Shown: one piece after another, positions 9,266-18,344 of the stretch
How positions within the stretch are numbered: position 1 is the stretch's first letter
Layout of the letters: each line of letters opens with the position of its first letter
The notes under the pieces: model-generated
What the model saw: only the letters and a program-made list of their open reading frames with translations
What the model was told of the DNA's origin: nothing
Database searches by the model: none
Translations under genes and position numbers: made by a program
DNA from: Psychromonas aquimarina ATCC BAA-1526
GTDB lineage: Bacteria; Pseudomonadota; Gammaproteobacteria; Enterobacterales; Psychromonadaceae
Length of the DNA stretch: 52,438 nt
Assembly: GCF_000428725.1 (NCBI RefSeq)
Contig: NZ_AUAM01000032.1
Location: forward strand, 1-52,438
Reading direction: 5' to 3'

Positions 9266-10711
9266 ATGAAACAAGGTTTACAATTGAAAATGGGTCAGCA
9301 GCTTGCAATGACCCCTCAATTACAACAGGCAATCAAACTATTACAGCTGTCCACACTGGATCTGCAGCAGGAGATCCAGAATGCACTCGATGAGAACCCG
9401 CTTCTTGAACAGGATGACGACAGCGGCATCGAACAGGTAAATAAAGAACAGGACAGCAGCCAGGTTGATACCGCAGAAGCCCTGACCAAACAGGAGTTCT
9501 CCGATGATCTGCCGGCTGATAATAACTGGGAAGAGTCATATGCCCCGGTACAGCCAGCCTCACCGGCTTCAGGTTCGGCAAATTTCGAGGGTGAAAATTC
9601 TGTTTATCAGGGAGAATCATCCGCCTCGCTGCAGGACCATCTAATCTGGCAGATGCAGCTGACCCCTTTTTCTGACAGCGATTTAATGATTGCAACAGCA
9701 ATTATCGACTCTATCGATGATTCTGGTTATTTAACCACAAGCTGCGAAGCTATTTTTGACAGCCTGGCGCCTGAGATAGACGAGCTTGAGTTAGAAGAAG
9801 TTCAAGTAGTATTAAAACGTATCCAGCATTTTGACCCTATCGGCGTGGCGGCCCGTTCAACACAGGAATGCCTGCAGATACAGCTTCGGCATCTGCCTGA
9901 ACAGACTCCATGGCGTAGTGAAGCACTAATGGTGCTGGATTTATATATGGATCTGCTCGGCAACCGCGATTACCGTACGCTGGCAAGAAAAAGTAAATTA
10001 AAGGAAGCACAGTTAGCAGAAGTGATGCGCCTGATTCAGACTTTAGAACCTAGACCAGGTAATCAGATTGAAGACAGTCAGGCGCAGTATATTGTGCCTG
10101 ACGTTTACGTAAAAAAAATTGCCGGGCAATGGCGGGTATCCCTAAACCCGGACTGCAACCCTAACCTGTCGGTAAACCAGCAGTATGCAGATTTATGTAA
10201 AGGTAATATCAGCAAAACAGATTCTCAGTTTATCAAGGGCCACCTGCAGGAAGCTAAGTGGTTTATAAAAAGCCTGGAAAGCCGTAATGAAACCCTGTTA
10301 AAAGTATCGAACTGTATCGTACAGCAGCAGCAGGCCTTTTTTGAATACGGCCATGAAGCTATGAAACCTATGGTTTTAAATGATGTTGCATTTGAGGTTG
10401 AAATGCATGAATCCACCATTTCCCGGGTCACCACACAGAAATTTATGCATACACCAACGGGAATTTACGAACTGAAATTTTTCTTCTCCAGTCATGTAGC
10501 AACGGAAAACGGCGGAGAATGCTCTTCTACTGCGATCCGCGCATTGATCAAAAAGCTGGTTAGTGCAGAAATAAGCACTAAACCTTTAAGTGATAATAAA
10601 ATAACCCAGCTACTTGAAGAGCAGGGAATAAAAGTAGCGCGCCGCACCATAGCAAAATACCGGGAGTCACTGGGAATTCCACCGTCAAACCAGCGAAAAC
10701 AGCTCCTATAA
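9266..10711 (+). CDS. rpoN: RNA polymerase sigma-54 factor
   Basis: 481 residues from the ATG at 9266. Region I is Gln/Leu-rich (MKQGLQLKMGQQLAMTPQLQ.AIKLLQLSTLDL), followed by an acidic region II (about 50-115), the core-binding domain, the HTH, and the C-terminal RpoN box ARRTIAKYRE (458-467) that contacts the -24 element. A TTG one codon upstream is in frame, but all close homologues begin MKQGLQL, so the ATG is preferred. In most gammaproteobacteria hpf follows rpoN; here it does not. Confidence 0.97.
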   Translation: MKQGLQLKMGQQLAMTPQLQQAIKLLQLSTLDLQQEIQNALDENPLLEQDDDSGIEQVNKEQDSSQVDTAEALTKQEFSDDLPADNNWEESYAPVQPASPASGSANFEGENSVYQGESSASLQDHLIWQMQLTPFSDSDLMIATAIIDSIDDSGYLTTSCEAIFDSLAPEIDELELEEVQVVLKRIQHFDPIGVAARSTQECLQIQLRHLPEQTPWRSEALMVLDLYMDLLGNRDYRTLARKSKLKEAQLAEVMRLIQTLEPRPGNQIEDSQAQYIVPDVYVKKIAGQWRVSLNPDCNPNLSVNQQYADLCKGNISKTDSQFIKGHLQEAKWFIKSLESRNETLLKVSNCIVQQQQAFFEYGHEAMKPMVLNDVAFEVEMHESTISRVTTQKFMHTPTGIYELKFFFSSHVATENGGECSSTAIRALIKKLVSAEISTKPLSDNKITQLLEEQGIKVARRTIAKYRESLGIPPSNQRKQLL

Positions 10712-10766
10712 GCCTTAGTATCCGAGCTGCTGAGCGCTAAATAGATTATGACTAAAATCATTATTA

Positions 10767-10818
10767 TTGTTGATTAATGTTAAGAAACTGCAATTTCTAC
10801 GTAGAAATTCATCAACAA
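10767..10818. repeat. nested inverted repeat in the rpoN-ptsN gap
   Basis: An 18-bp perfect palindrome AATTTCTACGTAGAAATT (10792-10809) lies inside a second dyad, TTGTTGAT (10767-10774) / ATCAACAA (10811-10818). There is no T tract, so it is unlikely to be a simple terminator. It is a candidate operator, RNA-processing site or scar in the place where hpf is normally found. Confidence 0.55.
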
Positions 10819-10861
10819 ACTGCTAAACTGGCGCGTTCAGTTACAGCAAATTAAATATAAT

Positions 10862-11308
10862 ATGAAAATTTCTAGTTTATTAAATCAAGAATCCGTTTTT
10901 AGCCAGACGACCTGCACCAGCAAAAAATGTGCGTTAGAAAAAATCAGCCATATTGCCGGTGAAAAATTAAATATCGACCCGCAGATATTATTTAATAATT
11001 TAATCGCCCGCGAAAAAATCGGTTCAACTGGCGTAGGATCAGGAATAGCCATCCCCCATGTAAAGATTGACAGCTCGCTGCCGGCCACGGCCGTATTTAT
11101 ACAATGCGATTCAGGCATAGATTACGATTCATACGATGGTAATAAGGTAGATATCCTTTTTGCTATTTTTGTGCCGGAAGACCGCTGTAAAGAATACCTG
11201 GCGGCACTTGCTGAAATCAGTAAAAAACTGCTAGATAAACCTTTTTTACGACAATTACGTAACGCTGAAAGTAATGAGGCTTTATTCGAGTTACTGCAGG
11301 CAAACTAA
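10862..11308 (+). CDS. ptsN: PtsN, EIIA component of the nitrogen PTS
   Basis: A 148-residue EIIA-fructose/mannitol-type domain. The phospho-acceptor is H66 in GSTGVGSGIAIPH. It accepts phosphate from NPr (encoded two genes downstream) and regulates targets such as potassium transport and LPS synthesis by protein interaction. It is slightly shorter than the 163-residue E. coli protein at both ends. Its own promoter may lie in the 150-bp gap after rpoN, which contains a nested dyad. Confidence 0.94.
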   Translation: MKISSLLNQESVFSQTTCTSKKCALEKISHIAGEKLNIDPQILFNNLIAREKIGSTGVGSGIAIPHVKIDSSLPATAVFIQCDSGIDYDSYDGNKVDILFAIFVPEDRCKEYLAALAEISKKLLDKPFLRQLRNAESNEALFELLQAN

Positions 11309-11329
11309 TATGCTCAAGTTGGAATAAAA

Positions 11330-12175
11330 ATGAAATTAATAATCATTAGCGGACGCTCCGGATCAGGAAAAACCATCGCACTTCATGTACTTGAAGATTT
11401 AGGTTACAACTGTATCGACGGTGTCCCGTTCCAACTGCTTGAACAGCTGATCGACACAGTTGATGCTAAAAATAATAAAGTAGCGATTAGTCTAGATGTA
11501 CGTAATTTACCGGCAGAAGCATCTGCAATAGAAGAACTGCTTGCTTCATTGAAAAGTAAAATTGCTATCGAAATAATTTATATTGATGCAATAACCACCG
11601 AGTTAATCCGCCGTTACAGTGAAACAAGGCGGCTTCACCCGCTGTCTAAACAAAAATTATCCCTGTCTCAAGCGCTTGAACTTGAAAATGAACTGCTCCA
11701 GCCTATTCGAGCCTGCGCGGCCCTGTCAATCGATACAACAACACTGTCTATCCATAATTTAAGCGAGCGTATTAAAATCCATCTACAGGGCTCAGCCAAA
11801 AGCAAACTGCTGATTATTTTTCAGTCTTTCGGCTTTAAATATATGCACCCTGAAGATGCTGATTATATTTTTGATGTGCGGTTTTTACCAAACCCGCACT
11901 GGGAACCTGAATTACAGAAATTCAGCGGGCTGGATCAGCCGATCAAAGATTATCTTGCTTCATTTGCTCTGGTAAAACAGACGGAGAACCAGATTGAAAA
12001 CCTTTTTCACTCCTGGCTTCCGCATCTTGAAACCAATAACCGCAACTACGTCACCATTGCAGTCGGCTGTACAGGCGGAAAACACCGCTCCGTTTACCTG
12101 ACCGAGCAAATTGCTGCGCGCTTCAAACAGAAATACCAGGTACAAATTGAGCATAAGTGTTTAAAGGGGCAATAA
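11330..12175 (+). CDS. rapZ: RapZ, RNase adapter / P-loop regulator of amino-sugar synthesis
   Basis: 281 residues: N-terminal P-loop domain with Walker A GRSGSGKT (8-15) and a Walker-B-like VAISLDVRN, and a C-terminal domain with GCTGGKHRSV (about 248-257). In E. coli RapZ binds GlcN6P and directs RNase E to the sRNA GlmZ, which controls glmS. This is notable beside a large GlcNAc catabolic operon in the same window. It is 21 nt after ptsN and 5 nt before npr. Confidence 0.95.
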   Translation: MKLIIISGRSGSGKTIALHVLEDLGYNCIDGVPFQLLEQLIDTVDAKNNKVAISLDVRNLPAEASAIEELLASLKSKIAIEIIYIDAITTELIRRYSETRRLHPLSKQKLSLSQALELENELLQPIRACAALSIDTTTLSIHNLSERIKIHLQGSAKSKLLIIFQSFGFKYMHPEDADYIFDVRFLPNPHWEPELQKFSGLDQPIKDYLASFALVKQTENQIENLFHSWLPHLETNNRNYVTIAVGCTGGKHRSVYLTEQIAARFKQKYQVQIEHKCLKGQ

Positions 12176-12180
12176 AATAA

Positions 12181-12456
12181 GTGGATATCATCAAGCAAAC
12201 TATTACAATACAGAACAAACTAGGTTTACATACTCGTGCAACTATTAAACTTGTTGAATTAGTTAATTCTTTTGATGCAACCATTATAATCAAGCATCAG
12301 GATAAACAAGCAGATGCCGACAGCGTGCTTGGTTTACTGGTTTTAGAAACATGTTACGGCCAGGAAATTGAAATATTAGCCAAAGGAACAGAGGCAAAGC
12401 AGGCGATGCTTGCGGTCACTAAGCTGATAGAAGATAAGTTTTTAGAAGAAGAATAA
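12181..12456 (+). CDS. npr: NPr, phosphocarrier of the nitrogen PTS
   Basis: A 91-residue HPr-family protein starting with GTG. The phosphorylated histidine is H17 in NKLGLHTRA. The region around the regulatory Ser of HPr reads ADADSVLGLLVL, as in NPr proteins (HPr has KSLMSLM), and the location after rapZ supports NPr. It relays phosphate from EI-Ntr (PtsP) to PtsN. Confidence 0.93.
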   Translation: MDIIKQTITIQNKLGLHTRATIKLVELVNSFDATIIIKHQDKQADADSVLGLLVLETCYGQEIEILAKGTEAKQAMLAVTKLIEDKFLEEE

Positions 12457-12474
12457 TAATACAGGAGCTACGTA

Positions 12475-13836
12475 ATGCTGGAAAATACCGACTCACAAAA
12501 TGCCCAGCAACGCCTCCAAGAAGTTAATAAAGCCCTCGAAAGCGGCATGTTTGTATTAGCCCGCAGCATTCTTGAAAAAATGCCTGCCTGTGACGTTGCC
12601 CTGCTCCTTGAATCCTCTCCGCCTGCCAATCGTAAAGTCTTATGGAATTTAACCGATCACGACCAGCAGGGTGAAATACTGGAAGAATTAAACGAAGATG
12701 CTAAAGACGGCATTATCAGTTTAATGGGGGCTGCTAACTTAGTAGCAGCCACAGAAGGTATGGATACGGATGACCTTGCTTATATCCTGCGGGGCATCCC
12801 GGACAGTCTTTATCAGGCAGTGCTGCAGCAGATGGATGCCCAGGACAGACACCGCGTAGAGCAGGCACTTGCTTACCCGGAAGATACTGCCGGCTCGATA
12901 ATGAATACCGACACAATCACCCTGCGTCCGGATGTTTCCATTGATGTGGTATTACGTTATCTGCGCCTAAAAGGCGAACTACCGGAAGCGACCGATACCC
13001 TTTACGTGGTTGATCAAGATGACCAGTTAATCGGTGATGTGCCTCTTTCTACTCTGCTGACCGTAGATCCCTCTCTTTCTGTCGCACAAGTGATGGACAA
13101 TAAAACCGAAACTTTACTTGCAGAGATGGATGAAACAGAAATAGCCAAACTGTTCGAACGCCATGACTGGATATCAGCCCCAGTTGTTGACGCTCAAAAC
13201 CACCTTCTGGGCCGAATTACCATTGATGATGTGGTTGATATTATCCGCGAAAATGCCGAACACTCTATGATGGGTATGGCGGGTATGGATGACGATGAAG
13301 ATACTTTTGCTCCCATTCTGCCAAGTACAAAACGCCGCACCGTCTGGCTGTCAATTAATTTAATTGCCGCATTTATCGCCGCATCTGTCACTAATATGTT
13401 TGAAGCAACATTAGAGCAGATGGCAACGCTGGCTATATTAATGACCATAGTACCCAGCATGGGCGGTATTGCCGGTAATCAGACACTTGCTTTAGTTATC
13501 CGCGGGATTGCTGTCGGCCATATAGGCAGCGGCAATACACGCTGGTTAATCGGCAAAGAAGCGGCTGTCGGCATTCTTAATGGTTTGATCTGGGCGTTCT
13601 TAGTCGCGACAGCTGTAACCCTGTGGAAAGGTGATATTGCTGTTGGTTTAATCATTGCCGGCGCTATGTTTATCAATCTGTCTGCTGCAGGAATAGCGGG
13701 AGTCACTATTCCGCTGATTATGCATAAATACAAAATAGATCCTGCACTGGCCGGCGGCATGGCTTTAACAACGGTAACCGATGTTATCGGTCTGTTTTCT
13801 TTCCTAGGCATGGCAACGCTGGTATTAAGCCATTGA
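12475..13836 (+). CDS. mgtE: MgtE-type magnesium transporter
   Basis: 453 residues: N-terminal superhelical MgtE_N domain (about 30-130), two CBS repeats (about 135-260) and a membrane domain of five helices (about 285-450) ending in 'AGGMALTTVTDVIGLFSFLG'. The CBS region senses cytosolic Mg2+ and gates the channel in characterised members. AGGAG lies upstream of the ATG. It follows npr by 18 nt, an arrangement I also associate with Vibrio and Shewanella, so it is probably in the same transcript. Confidence 0.95.
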   Translation: MLENTDSQNAQQRLQEVNKALESGMFVLARSILEKMPACDVALLLESSPPANRKVLWNLTDHDQQGEILEELNEDAKDGIISLMGAANLVAATEGMDTDDLAYILRGIPDSLYQAVLQQMDAQDRHRVEQALAYPEDTAGSIMNTDTITLRPDVSIDVVLRYLRLKGELPEATDTLYVVDQDDQLIGDVPLSTLLTVDPSLSVAQVMDNKTETLLAEMDETEIAKLFERHDWISAPVVDAQNHLLGRITIDDVVDIIRENAEHSMMGMAGMDDDEDTFAPILPSTKRRTVWLSINLIAAFIAASVTNMFEATLEQMATLAILMTIVPSMGGIAGNQTLALVIRGIAVGHIGSGNTRWLIGKEAAVGILNGLIWAFLVATAVTLWKGDIAVGLIIAGAMFINLSAAGIAGVTIPLIMHKYKIDPALAGGMALTTVTDVIGLFSFLGMATLVLSH

Positions 13837-13848
13837 CCTTAAAGGTCA

Positions 13849-13873
13849 AACTGCAGTGATACTCACTGCAGTT
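13849..13873. terminator. hairpin between convergent mgtE and yacL
   Basis: Perfect 11-bp stem AACTGCAGTGA / TCACTGCAGTT with a 3-nt loop (TAC). No T tract on either side, so it may act as a processing barrier or weak bidirectional terminator. Confidence 0.5.
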
Positions 13874-13880
13874 CAGGAGC

Positions 13881-14249
13881 TTAACCCTGTATAAACTCTA
13901 ACCAGGACTCAAGCAGATTTAAAAAGTCTTCCAGACCGCAGCATGCTTCAATCTCCAGGTCATAAAACCCCCAGTCATCCTGCAGCTCACTGTCATCATC
14001 ATTATTTAACAAACTGTGATTAATGACTTGTGCTTCTTCCTGATTAAGTAAAAGTGAAAACTCACTGCCGACTAACTTAACCTCAGTAATGACTCGCTCC
14101 TGCAGCTGCATGACCTGAGCAAGCAGATCTTCTGCCCACTCCTTTGCCTGCCCTTCTTGTTCCAGCCAGGTCGCAAATGCTTCATGTCCCATCGATAACT
14201 TAACCGTAGCCGAACCGGTAATAAAATCTTTTCTAAATTCAAATTCCAT
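13881..14249 (-). CDS. yacL: YacL family (UPF0231) protein
   Basis: 122 residues, acidic. It starts MEFEFRKDFITGSATVKLSMGH, matching the YacL pattern 'YEFxxD.TG...VxMSMGHE', and ends in a '..CCGLEDFLNLLESWLEFI' segment like the E. coli 'LCGVEDFLQVV..FVQ'. Function is unknown in the family. In E. coli yacL lies next to acnB. Here one regulator gene intervenes, which supports orthology by position. Confidence 0.88.
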   Translation of the reverse strand: MEFEFRKDFITGSATVKLSMGHEAFATWLEQEGQAKEWAEDLLAQVMQLQERVITEVKLVGSEFSLLLNQEEAQVINHSLLNNDDDSELQDDWGFYDLEIEACCGLEDFLNLLESWLEFIQG

Positions 14250-14352
14250 ACTTTCTCTTATACATTAGGATCTATTTATCTTTGCTTTCTGCCCCTGTTG
14301 AGTCTAAAACTTTCTCAATCAAGGCGCTAAGTATAATAAACAGCCCTTCAAC

Positions 14353-14388
14353 AAAAAAGGCTCTAACGTTTCCGCTAGAGCCTTTTTT
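14353..14388. terminator. bidirectional intrinsic terminator
   Basis: Six A residues, stem GGCTCTA (14359-14365), 10-nt loop, TAGAGCC (14376-14382), six T residues. The A and T tracts can extend the stem. It terminates the minus-strand regulator gene that ends at 14406 and insulates yacL. Confidence 0.85.
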
Positions 14389-14405
14389 ACAGAATAAATA
14401 AAACT

Positions 14406-15251
14406 TTATTCGTTAACAGCTTTTGCCTGTGCAAGAACTTCTAATACGTCCGTTGGTACAAGTTCATAAGCAGCTTGAGGTTTTAAAACAACATTTGATT
14501 TGTTGGCAACCATTAACATCTGTTTTAGACGGTTAGCTTCAAATGGTTTCAGTAATAATCCCTGAACGTCTAATAGACTGTTCAGACCAAGCAGCTCGCG
14601 CTGCACATCAAAGTGTGAGCTTAAGATGCTGATATCAGCTGACGCAGAGGTCTGACCCGTACGGATACGTTTGATCAGTTCAACACCAGCACTATTTTCA
14701 AGTAAAGTATCAACAATAACCAGATCAAAGTCCTGCAGTGCCACAGAACGTTCTGCTTCAATAGTTGTTGCTACGCCTTCAACATAAGCAACTTCTAAGC
14801 TTTCAAGCTGCTCAATTAACTCAATACGTTCAGCAGCCAGACCTTCAACCACTAAAACCTTCATACAGTTAATAGCATTCGCAGAAACTTCAGACTGTAC
14901 CATTGGTGATACTTGATTTTCAGAAATTCCAACACCTTCCATGCGCGCAATGTAACCACGTTTAGGAATTGTAGAAATATTTAAACCATGCAGACTCAGC
15001 GTACCGATGCTTTTACGCAGCTGAGAAATATGCTGGTTAATAGTATGGTCAGTAACTAAGCGGCCCCACACATGTTGAGCAAGATCTTCACGAGTTACAA
15101 CCGTGTTAACATTTTTACATAGGAAATGTAATAGTGATGTACGTAAAGGACCCAGGTAAACCTTACGGCTTCCGTGGATTAAGCTGTTTTGACTTGTATC
15201 TATGTGGTATTCACCCACGACTAAACTTTTCTCTAACATAATAGTACCCAT
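14406..15251 (-). CDS. winged-helix plus receiver-like regulator (inverted domain order)
   Basis: 281 residues. The N-terminus (about 8-104) is an OmpR/ToxR-type winged helix: 'LGPLRTSLLHFLCKN..TVVTREDLAQHVWG', recognition helix 'DHTINQHISQLRKSIG', wing 'ISTIPKRGYI'. A linker (105-128) leads to a CheY-like domain (129-250): MKVLVVEG (acidic pocket reduced to E136), phospho-acceptor candidate D181 in DLVIVDTLL, S211/S212 at the Thr/Ser position and K235 in LLLKPF. In OmpR-family regulators the receiver precedes the DNA-binding domain, so the order is reversed. No transmembrane helix, so it is not ToxR or CadC. No kinase is adjacent. A second in-frame ATG at 15239 is possible. Target genes unknown. 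Confidence 0.8.
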   Translation of the reverse strand: MGTIMLEKSLVVGEYHIDTSQNSLIHGSRKVYLGPLRTSLLHFLCKNVNTVVTREDLAQHVWGRLVTDHTINQHISQLRKSIGTLSLHGLNISTIPKRGYIARMEGVGISENQVSPMVQSEVSANAINCMKVLVVEGLAAERIELIEQLESLEVAYVEGVATTIEAERSVALQDFDLVIVDTLLENSAGVELIKRIRTGQTSASADISILSSHFDVQRELLGLNSLLDVQGLLLKPFEANRLKQMLMVANKSNVVLKPQAAYELVPTDVLEVLAQAKAVNE

Positions 15252-15430
15252 TCTATAGATTTACGTTAATAGTAATTTATTATTGCGGGCTGTTTAGACA
15301 GCCTCTGTTTTTTATCATCATTAATAATTTTATCAAAATTTGGTGAAAAAACAAACTAAATTGCATTTGTTAATGTTTCTGTCACACTTTTTTGCTTTAC
15401 AAACTAAATTTATTAACTACCTTCACACAA

Positions 15431-15463
15431 AAAAACCCCATTCTAAAATAAGAATAGGGTTTT
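15431..15463 (-). terminator. intrinsic terminator of acnB
   Basis: On the minus strand a stem of CCCTATTCT / AGAATGGGG (one wobble pair) is followed by a run of T residues. It lies about 40 nt after the acnB stop. Confidence 0.75.
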
Positions 15464-15501
15464 AATTGAAAGACTTACAATCAATTTAAGAAGATAAAGA
15501 A

Positions 15502-18099
15502 TTATCCCTCTTTTATTGAAATAATTGTCTCTGCTTTATCAGTATAACTCTTAATTTGATCAAAATTAAGATACCTGTAAGTTTCAGCAGCAACTGCATC
15601 TAACGATTTTGCATATTTCATGTATTCGTCTACTGATGGTAATTTACCTTCAATGGCGGCCACAGCGGCTAATTCAGCAGAGCTTAAATATACATTAGCA
15701 CTGTTGCCTAAGCGGTTCGGGAAATTACGAGTAGAAGTAGAAACGACCGTTGTATTATCACCTACACGTGCCTGGTTACCCATACATAAAGAACAGCCCG
15801 GCATTTCGGTACGCGCACCAACTTTACCAAAAATGCTGTAATAACCTTCGTCAGAAAGCTGCGCCGCATCCATTTTAGTCGGCGGAGCTACCCACAAGCG
15901 AGTAGGGAGTTGACCTTTGTATTTTTCAAGTAAATTACCCGCAGCTCGGAAGTGGCCGATATTTGTCATACACGAGCCGATAAATACTTCATCTATCTGC
16001 TGTCCTGCAACTTCTGACAACAGTTTTACATCGTCGGGATCATTCGGACATGCGACGATCGGCTCTTTTATATCATTTAAGTTTATGTCAATAACCGCAG
16101 CATATTCAGCATCTTTATCTGCTTCCATCAGCTGCGGATCAGCAAGCCAGGCTTCCATCTCTTCAATACGGCGGGTAATAGTACGAACATCACCGTACCC
16201 TTCCGCGATCATCCATTTAAGCATAACGATATTAGAGTTTAAGTATTCAATAATCGGTTCTTTATCCAGCTTAATAGAACAGCCGGCAGCACTGCGCTCT
16301 GCAGATGAATCTGAAAGTTCAAAAGCCTGCTCAACTTTTAGTGTTGAAAGCCCTTCTATCTCCAGTACTCGACCGGAGAAAACATTAATCTTACCCGCTT
16401 TCTCAACGGTTAGATGACCGTCTTTTATTGCCTGGTGCGGAATAGCATTAACCAGATCACGCAGTGTAATGCCCGGCTGGATTTCACCTTTAAAGCGAAC
16501 CAGTACCGATTCCGGCATATCCAGAGGCATAACCCCGGTAGCGGCTGCAAATGCCACTAAACCAGAACCAGCAGGGAAAGAGATACCAATAGGGAAACGC
16601 GTATGAGAATCACCGCCGGTACCCACTGTATCAGGCATCAGCATGCGGTTTAACCAGGAGTGGATGACACCGTCACCAGGGCGCAGTGAAACACCGCCGC
16701 GGTTCATTATAAAGTCCGGCAGCGTGTGATGCGTGATCACATCAATAGGTTTAGGATAAGCCCCCGTATGACAGAAAGACTGCATAACCAGATCAGCAGA
16801 GAAACCTAGGCAGGCTAAATCTTTAAGTTCGTCACGCGTCATTGGACCCGTAGTGTCCTGTGAACCAACAGTAGTCATTTTAGGCTCACAGTACTGACCT
16901 GCACGAACCCCGTCCGTAGCGCATGCTTTACCGACCATTTTCTGCGCCAGCGTATAACCTTTTGTTGAGACCTCTGTTTCAACAGGCTGCTCAAATACAC
17001 TAGAAGCTTCAAGCCCTAGAGATTTACGTGCCCGCTCAGTCAAACCGCGGCCGATAATTAATGGAATACGGCCGCCGGCACGTACTTCATCAAGAATAAT
17101 ATTTGTTTTTAATACAAACTCAGAAACTACCTCACCCGTGGCATTGTTTTTTACCACGCCGTGATGCGGATAGATATCAATAACGTCCCCCGTATTTAAC
17201 GAGCTGACATCCATTTCGATCGGCAGTGCACCGGAATCTTCCATAGTATTAAAGAAAATAGGTGCGATTTTGTTACCGATACAGACACCGCCGGCACGTT
17301 TATTTGGTACAAACGGGATATCATTACCCATAAACCATAAAACAGAGTTGGTTGCTGACTTACGCGATGAACCAGTACCAACAACATCACCAACATAAAC
17401 TAAAGGATGTCCCTGTGCTTTTAATGCTTCAAGCTGCTTAACCGGACCAACAACACCTTCCTGGTCTGCGTTAATCCCGTCACGAGAAATTTTCAACATT
17501 GCCAGTGCGTGCAGCGGAATATCAGGACGGGACCAGGCATCAGGAGCCGGTGACAGGTCATCGGTATTAGTTTCGCCTGTTACTTTAAACACCGTCATAG
17601 TTATTTTTTCGGCTACGGCTGGTTTTTCAGTAAACCACTGCGCATCAGCCCATGACTGAATAATCTGCTGTGCAAAAACATTACCTGCTTTAGCTTTTTC
17701 TTCAACATCATAAAAAGAATCAAACATTAACAGGGTGTGCGACAGTGCAGTAACGGCCAGCGGTGCAAGCGTTTCATTATCAAGCTGGGTTATCAAAGCT
17801 TCGATATTATAACCGCCCTGCATGGTGCCTAACAACTTAACGGCATGCTCTGGATGAACGATTGGTGAGACTACCTCACCGGATGCAACTGCAGATAAAA
17901 AACCGGCTTTTACGTAAGCGGCTTCATCAACACCGGGAGGAATACGGTTTTCTAAGAGATCAATCAGGAAGACTTCTTCACCTAATGGTGGATTTTTCAA
18001 CAGTTCAACGAGTGCGGCAGTCTGCTCTGCATTCAAAGGTTGTGGAACAATGCCCTGTTCGGCACGTTCAGCGACATGTTTACGATAAGCTTCTAGCAC
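15502..18099 (-). CDS. acnB: bifunctional aconitate hydratase 2 / 2-methylisocitrate dehydratase
   Basis: 865 residues, the same length as E. coli AcnB. The N-terminal HEAT-like aconitase B domain ([26 protein letters not shown] in two segments) is followed by the swivel domain and the [4Fe-4S] core. Cluster cysteines are visible in '[10 protein letters not shown]' and '[11 protein letters not shown]'. It interconverts citrate and isocitrate in the TCA cycle and, by family knowledge, 2-methylisocitrate. Gene order lpdA-acnB matches enterics. AcnB apo-protein can bind its own mRNA in E. coli; no obvious structured 3' element besides the terminator was seen here. Confidence 0.98.
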   Translation of the reverse strand: MLEAYRKHVAERAEQGIVPQPLNAEQTAALVELLKNPPLGEEVFLIDLLENRIPPGVDEAAYVKAGFLSAVASGEVVSPIVHPEHAVKLLGTMQGGYNIEALITQLDNETLAPLAVTALSHTLLMFDSFYDVEEKAKAGNVFAQQIIQSWADAQWFTEKPAVAEKITMTVFKVTGETNTDDLSPAPDAWSRPDIPLHALAMLKISRDGINADQEGVVGPVKQLEALKAQGHPLVYVGDVVGTGSSRKSATNSVLWFMGNDIPFVPNKRAGGVCIGNKIAPIFFNTMEDSGALPIEMDVSSLNTGDVIDIYPHHGVVKNNATGEVVSEFVLKTNIILDEVRAGGRIPLIIGRGLTERARKSLGLEASSVFEQPVETEVSTKGYTLAQKMVGKACATDGVRAGQYCEPKMTTVGSQDTTGPMTRDELKDLACLGFSADLVMQSFCHTGAYPKPIDVITHHTLPDFIMNRGGVSLRPGDGVIHSWLNRMLMPDTVGTGGDSHTRFPIGISFPAGSGLVAFAAATGVMPLDMPESVLVRFKGEIQPGITLRDLVNAIPHQAIKDGHLTVEKAGKINVFSGRVLEIEGLSTLKVEQAFELSDSSAERSAAGCSIKLDKEPIIEYLNSNIVMLKWMIAEGYGDVRTITRRIEEMEAWLADPQLMEADKDAEYAAVIDINLNDIKEPIVACPNDPDDVKLLSEVAGQQIDEVFIGSCMTNIGHFRAAGNLLEKYKGQLPTRLWVAPPTKMDAAQLSDEGYYSIFGKVGARTEMPGCSLCMGNQARVGDNTTVVSTSTRNFPNRLGNSANVYLSSAELAAVAAIEGKLPSVDEYMKYAKSLDAVAAETYRYLNFDQIKSYTDKAETIISIKEG

Positions 18100-18293
18100 A
18101 ATAGTAACCTCTTGTTTTAGCGAAATTCTTCGCTTTTATTGGAATCGTTATTTTACTTTACTGTTATTTGGCGCAAAGTATATCGCATCATCTGCACAAA
18201 TAAAACGCATGCCCCGTCAGCCCCTTTATTAAGTTACAAAAATGTTAACACCGTCTGCGCAGCAATAAACAAGCTATGCACTCAATTTCAGAT

Positions 18294-18320
18294 AAAAAAA
18301 AAGCAGCTCAATGAGCTGCC
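18294..18320 (-). terminator. intrinsic terminator of lpdA
   Basis: On the minus strand GCAGCTCA / TGAGCTGC forms a stem followed by nine T residues (plus-strand A run 18294-18302). It lies 25 nt after the lpdA stop and separates the PDH operon from acnB. Confidence 0.85.
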
Positions 18321-18344
18321 TGATAATAGCTGTTAAACCTTATA

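Noticed and set aside
15917..16417. 166-codon plus-strand ORF opposite acnB
   Set aside because: Lies entirely inside the well-supported acnB gene on the opposite strand and shows a Ser/Ile-rich composition typical of an antisense shadow.
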